This document shows, one piece after another, positions 5,453-7,888 of a stretch of DNA of 7,888 nt. The DNA lies in the NCBI GenBank assembly GCA_964482535.1, contig CAYZXU010000109.1:1-7888 (forward strand). The letters are read 5' to 3'. The notes under the pieces are model-generated. The model did not search any database. It was given only the letters and a program-made list of their open reading frames with translations, and was not told where the DNA came from. The DNA comes from CAYZXU01 sp964482535 (lineage in GTDB: Bacteria > Desulfobacterota > Desulfobacteria > Desulfobacterales > BuS5). Position 1 is the stretch's first letter, and each line of letters starts with the position of its first letter. Both the position numbers and the translations under genes were made by a program.

Positions 5453-5869
5453 TTGTACGGCTTAGAAGCAATATCAAACCATAATGGCTGGGCTATGGCT
5501 GTTGTGGGAATCTCAATAGTATTTTCAGGTCTTCTGCTTCTTTCTCTTGTTATTTCCCAAATACACAAAGCTCTTGAACTGTGGGAAAATCGAAAGTCTC
5601 ATTTCAAAAACATGAAAGAGCTTTTACAACCCAAAGTTAAGGAAGAAAAACCTAATTATAATTTATCCTTTTCCAGGGATGTCAAAGAGTCTGTTTATCT
5701 TCTTACAAAACGAATGGGAGATCCGTTTTCGCTCCCCAAACTCATAGATATTGCCAAAAAATTCGGACTTGCAACCCCCCATTCCACCATCAATGAATTA
5801 ATTAACACCAAATTAATTATTCCTGACGGAAAAGGATATTTCTACTGGAACAAGAAAAAAACTTTATAA
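5453..5869 (+). CDS. OadG-family membrane protein (sodium pump decarboxylase gamma-like) with unusual C-terminal domain
   Basis: A 138-aa protein starting at a TTG (5453) that is well placed 7 nt after AAGGAG; no upstream ATG exists in frame. One transmembrane helix (about 13-36, GWAMAVVGISIVFSGLLLL) is followed by SQIHKALELWENR, matching the short OadG/MmdD-type subunit (PF04277) that anchors and assembles Na+-translocating decarboxylases. After a charged linker (45-68) comes a compact domain (about 72-133): a helix RDVKESVYLLTKRMG, then LPKLIDIAKKFGL, TINELINTKLI, and an aromatic hairpin GKGYFYW. This looks like a winged-helix fold and lacks any biotinyl-lysine motif (MKM) or the Pro/Ala linker of fused carriers. 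It sits between the cNMP-fold gene and oadB. The gamma-like role is well supported by the TM segment and neighbour; the C-terminal function is unknown. Confidence 0.8.
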   Translation: MYGLEAISNHNGWAMAVVGISIVFSGLLLLSLVISQIHKALELWENRKSHFKNMKELLQPKVKEEKPNYNLSFSRDVKESVYLLTKRMGDPFSLPKLIDIAKKFGLATPHSTINELINTKLIIPDGKGYFYWNKKKTL

Positions 5870-5901
5870 TTTTATTAAATAAAAAGGGATAGAGAATATC
5901 A

Positions 5902-7032
5902 ATGTTAGACCTTTTAATTCAGTTTTTAGTTAATACCGGTTATTATCTCGCTGACTATCGCCAACTCATTATGCTATTTTTTGGCTGTGTTTTTGTATAT
6001 CTTGGAACAGCAAAAAAATATGAACCGCTTCTGCTTGTACCCATAGGCTTTGGTATTTTAATAGGAAATGTCCCATTTTTCAAAGGTTTTGGAATAGGCA
6101 TATATGAGGAGAACAGTGTCTTACATTACCTCTACTTCGGAGTTACCACAGGTATTTATCCCTCAATTGTCTTTTTAGGTTTAGGGGCAATGACCGATTT
6201 TTCTTCTCTCCTTGCAAGACCCAAGCTCATGCTTTTGGGCGCTGCGGCTCAAATGGGTATTTTCTTTACACTGCTTGGAGCACTGGCAGCCGGCTTCTTG
6301 CCAAGAGAGGCAGCGTCAATAGCAATAATCGGAGGGGCTGATGGCCCGACATCAATATTTTTAACTGCAAAGCTTGCGCCGGAATTAATAGGTCCCATAG
6401 CCATTGCCGCATATTCATATATGGCTCTAATACCAATAATTCAGCCACCTATAATGAAGCTGCTGACCACACGCGAGGAGCGCCTTATAAGAATGCCCGA
6501 CCCGAGGGATGTATCAAAAAAAGAGCTCATCATATTCCCGGTTTTAGCACTTTTACTCTGCTGCTTTCTGGCTCCCACAGCACTGCCTCTTCTTGGAATG
6601 CTTTTTCTGGGCAACCTGCTTAAAGAGTGCAGAGTTACAGACCGTCTTGCAAAAACAGCCGGTACATCCTTAATAGATATAGCAACAATATTACTCGGCA
6701 TGACAGTTGGCGCCAGTACCCAGGGAGACGTTTTCCTGACTCCAAAATCGGTTGGCATATTCTGTCTTGGAGCTGTTGCTTTCAGCATCGCGACTGCTTC
6801 AGGAATCATATTTGCCAAGATTATGAACTTCTTTATAAAAGAAAAGATCAACCCGCTTTTAGGAGCATCCGGAGTATCTGCTGTTCCAGGTTCTGCAAGG
6901 GAGGTTCACCTGATGGGCCTGAAAGAAGACCCAACAAACTTTCTTCTCATGCATGCAATGGCCTGCAACTCATCAGGTGTTATAGGTTCAGCTATCGGAG
7001 CAGGTGTATTATGGAGTTTTATGGCTAAATAA
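5902..7032 (+). CDS. oadB: Na+-translocating decarboxylase beta subunit (OadB/GcdB/MmdB family)
   Basis: A 376-aa polytopic membrane protein, a length normal for MmdB/GcdB. It couples decarboxylation of carboxybiotin to Na+ export. Residues known to matter in Klebsiella OadB all align with a constant offset of 56: Asp147 in IGGADGPTSIF (for Asp203), Tyr173 (Tyr229), Asn317, Gly321 and Ser326 in NPLLGASGVSAVP (Asn373, Gly377, Ser382), and Arg333 (Arg389). The C-terminal NFLLMHAMACNSSGVIGSAIGAGV (346-369) is also typical. The pump core therefore appears functional. The start at 5902 has a weak upstream purine stretch (AAGGGATAGAG). It is last in the cNMP-OadG-OadB unit. No carboxyltransferase (alpha) or biotin carrier is in the window, so whether the enzyme acts on oxaloacetate, methylmalonyl-CoA or glutaconyl-CoA cannot be decided; the symbol denotes the family. 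Confidence 0.95.
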   Translation: MLDLLIQFLVNTGYYLADYRQLIMLFFGCVFVYLGTAKKYEPLLLVPIGFGILIGNVPFFKGFGIGIYEENSVLHYLYFGVTTGIYPSIVFLGLGAMTDFSSLLARPKLMLLGAAAQMGIFFTLLGALAAGFLPREAASIAIIGGADGPTSIFLTAKLAPELIGPIAIAAYSYMALIPIIQPPIMKLLTTREERLIRMPDPRDVSKKELIIFPVLALLLCCFLAPTALPLLGMLFLGNLLKECRVTDRLAKTAGTSLIDIATILLGMTVGASTQGDVFLTPKSVGIFCLGAVAFSIATASGIIFAKIMNFFIKEKINPLLGASGVSAVPGSAREVHLMGLKEDPTNFLLMHAMACNSSGVIGSAIGAGVLWSFMAK

Positions 7033-7058
7033 AGGAGCCAATTTCAAAATGCTAAAAC

Positions 7059-7096
7059 AAAAAAAGGCTCTGTCAACAAGACAGAGCCTTTTTTTT
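7059..7096. terminator. Bidirectional rho-independent terminator between oadB and rplQ
   Basis: GGCTCTGTC (7066-7074) pairs perfectly with GACAGAGCC (7080-7088) around the loop AACAA. On the plus strand it is followed by eight T (7089-7096). On the minus strand the seven A before it (7059-7065) become a T tract. It can therefore end both the oadB transcript and the converging rpoA-rplQ transcript. Confidence 0.92.
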
Positions 7097-7124
7097 ATTA
7101 ACTATTTTTTCTAATCTTAAGGTT

Positions 7125-7682
7125 TTATTCAGTGGGCTTATCAGAATCCACAGGCAACTCTGATTCTTCTTTATCTTTTTTTTCCTCTGGTTTTTCTTCC
7201 AGCTTTTCTTCGGTTTTTTCTTCCGGCTTTGGGGCTTCTTCAACCTTTTTTTCAACATCTTTCGTGGTTTTAGTTACCTCAACAGTTTTTGTTTTCTCTT
7301 TAGGTTTTTTAGTCGCCGTGCCGGATTCAGGAGTAATCAATTCAATCAAAGACATAAGAGCAGCATCACCAGGTCTTCTGCCTATCTTTACAACTCTCGT
7401 ATAACCGCCGGAGACATCTGCATACCTTGCAGGCGCTTCATTAAAAAGCTTATGTACAACATTTTTCTCCCTTATAATTGCCAATGCCTGACGTCTTGCA
7501 TGAAGATCCCCACGCTTTGCCAGAGTAATCAGGTGATCTGCCAGACCTCTTAGTTCCTTTGCCTTGGTATCTGTTGTACGGATATGCTCATACTTAAACA
7601 AGGATGTAACCATATTCCTGAACATTGCGTTTCTGTGACTGCTATTTCTATTTAGTTTCAATCCAGCTTTTCGATGTCTCAT
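7125..7682 (-). CDS. rplQ: 50S ribosomal protein L17 with long charged C-terminal tail
   Basis: A 185-aa protein. Residues 1-117 are standard L17: MRHRKAGLKLNRNSSHRNAM (1-20), FRNMVTSLFKYEHIRTTDTK (21-40), KELRGLADHLITLAKRGD (42-59), and the end RVVKIGRRPGDAALMSLIEL (96-115). Usual bacterial L17 is about 115-130 aa, so roughly 65 residues (118-185) are extra: a low-complexity Lys/Glu/Pro tail, with basic residues first (KKPKEKTK) and acidic ones later (EEKPEEKKDKEESE), probably disordered and solvent-exposed. The reading frame is continuous, so this is an extension, not a frameshift. The start overlaps the rpoA stop by one base (TAATG), with GAGG as ribosome binding site in the rpoA end. This is the usual rpoA-rplQ order at the end of the alpha operon. 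Confidence 0.97.
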   Translation of the reverse strand: MRHRKAGLKLNRNSSHRNAMFRNMVTSLFKYEHIRTTDTKAKELRGLADHLITLAKRGDLHARRQALAIIREKNVVHKLFNEAPARYADVSGGYTRVVKIGRRPGDAALMSLIELITPESGTATKKPKEKTKTVEVTKTTKDVEKKVEEAPKPEEKTEEKLEEKPEEKKDKEESELPVDSDKPTE

Positions 7683-7888
7683 TAACTAACCTCTTCTCCT
7701 TCTTCATTATCTTCAGCAGGGGGAACAAAACCTTCAAGTTTATACCCTAAGAAAAGATCCATTTCAGTCAAAACTTCCTTAATCTCATTCAATGACTTTC
7801 TGCCAAAATTTTTAGTCTTAAGCATTTCAGCCTCAGTTTTACCCACAAGCTGATAAATTTTATAAATATCCGCATTTTTTAAACAATT
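7682..7888 (-). CDS. rpoA: RNA polymerase alpha subunit, C-terminal end (5' part beyond window edge)
   Basis: Sixty-eight residues of the alpha C-terminal domain plus the stop are present, in frame from the window edge: NCLKNADIYKIYQLVGKTEA, then EMLKTKNFGRKSLNEIKEVL. These are the helices of the alphaCTD that bind UP-element DNA and activators; the 'NCLK' and 'KTKNFGRKSLNEIKE' stretches are hallmarks. The chain ends with an acidic tail, EDNEEGEEVS. The N-terminal assembly domain lies to the right of the window. The stop codon overlaps the rplQ start (TAATG), indicating translational coupling. Confidence 0.97.
   Translation of the reverse strand, partial: NCLKNADIYKIYQLVGKTEAEMLKTKNFGRKSLNEIKEVLTEMDLFLGYKLEGFVPPAEDNEEGEEVS

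Noticed and set aside
6441..6851. 136-codon open frame on the minus strand inside oadB
   Set aside because: Antisense shadow of a strongly conserved membrane protein gene.
7132..7404. Ser/Phe-rich plus-strand frame opposite the rplQ tail
   Set aside because: It is the complement of Lys/Glu-rich codons of the L17 tail; no ribosome binding site or domain.

Overview
The window is AT-rich bacterial chromosome. It most resembles an anaerobic Desulfobacterota (sulfate-reducer-like) genome. The clues are an Isf-type iron-sulfur flavoprotein next to a 2[4Fe-4S] ferredoxin, a class 1B-type PyrD, sodium-pump decarboxylase membrane subunits, and a repeat with 'attccc..gggaat' and 'TCGTAAAAAGTCG' motifs of a kind I associate with that group. 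This assignment is inference, not a database result.

Layout, left to right. (1) Minus strand, 1-219: a DUF433 antitoxin-like gene whose C-terminus runs off the left edge. (2) Minus strand, 3305 down to 293: a tightly coupled operon of MBL-fold hydrolase, pyrD and an MFS exporter-like transporter, with ATGA and TAATG overlaps. (3) 3306-3554: overlapping divergent promoters, then an 83-bp MITE-like element with 20-bp terminal inverted repeats and a perfect 6-bp target duplication (AAACAT), inserted in the leader of the next gene. (4) Plus strand: an Isf-like flavoprotein with an extra C-terminal zinc ribbon, then a 62-aa ferredoxin closed by a strong terminator. (5) Plus strand, 4997-7032: a stand-alone cyclic-nucleotide-binding-fold protein, an OadG-like membrane protein with a non-biotin C-terminal domain and TTG start, and a complete OadB-type sodium pump subunit. 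(6) A bidirectional terminator, then on the minus strand rplQ (L17 with a long Lys/Glu tail) and the C-terminal end of rpoA.

How they may work together. The Isf-like protein and ferredoxin look like an electron donor/acceptor pair. The cNMP-fold, OadG-like and OadB genes look like one transcription unit with its own promoter. They would form the membrane part of a Na+-translocating decarboxylase, but no carboxyltransferase or biotin carrier gene lies in the window. The OadB residues known to matter for Na+ coupling are all present, whereas the small subunit and the regulatory-looking first gene are unusual. This module and the MITE are the two most interesting items. No CRISPR array, tRNA, rRNA or transposase gene was seen.
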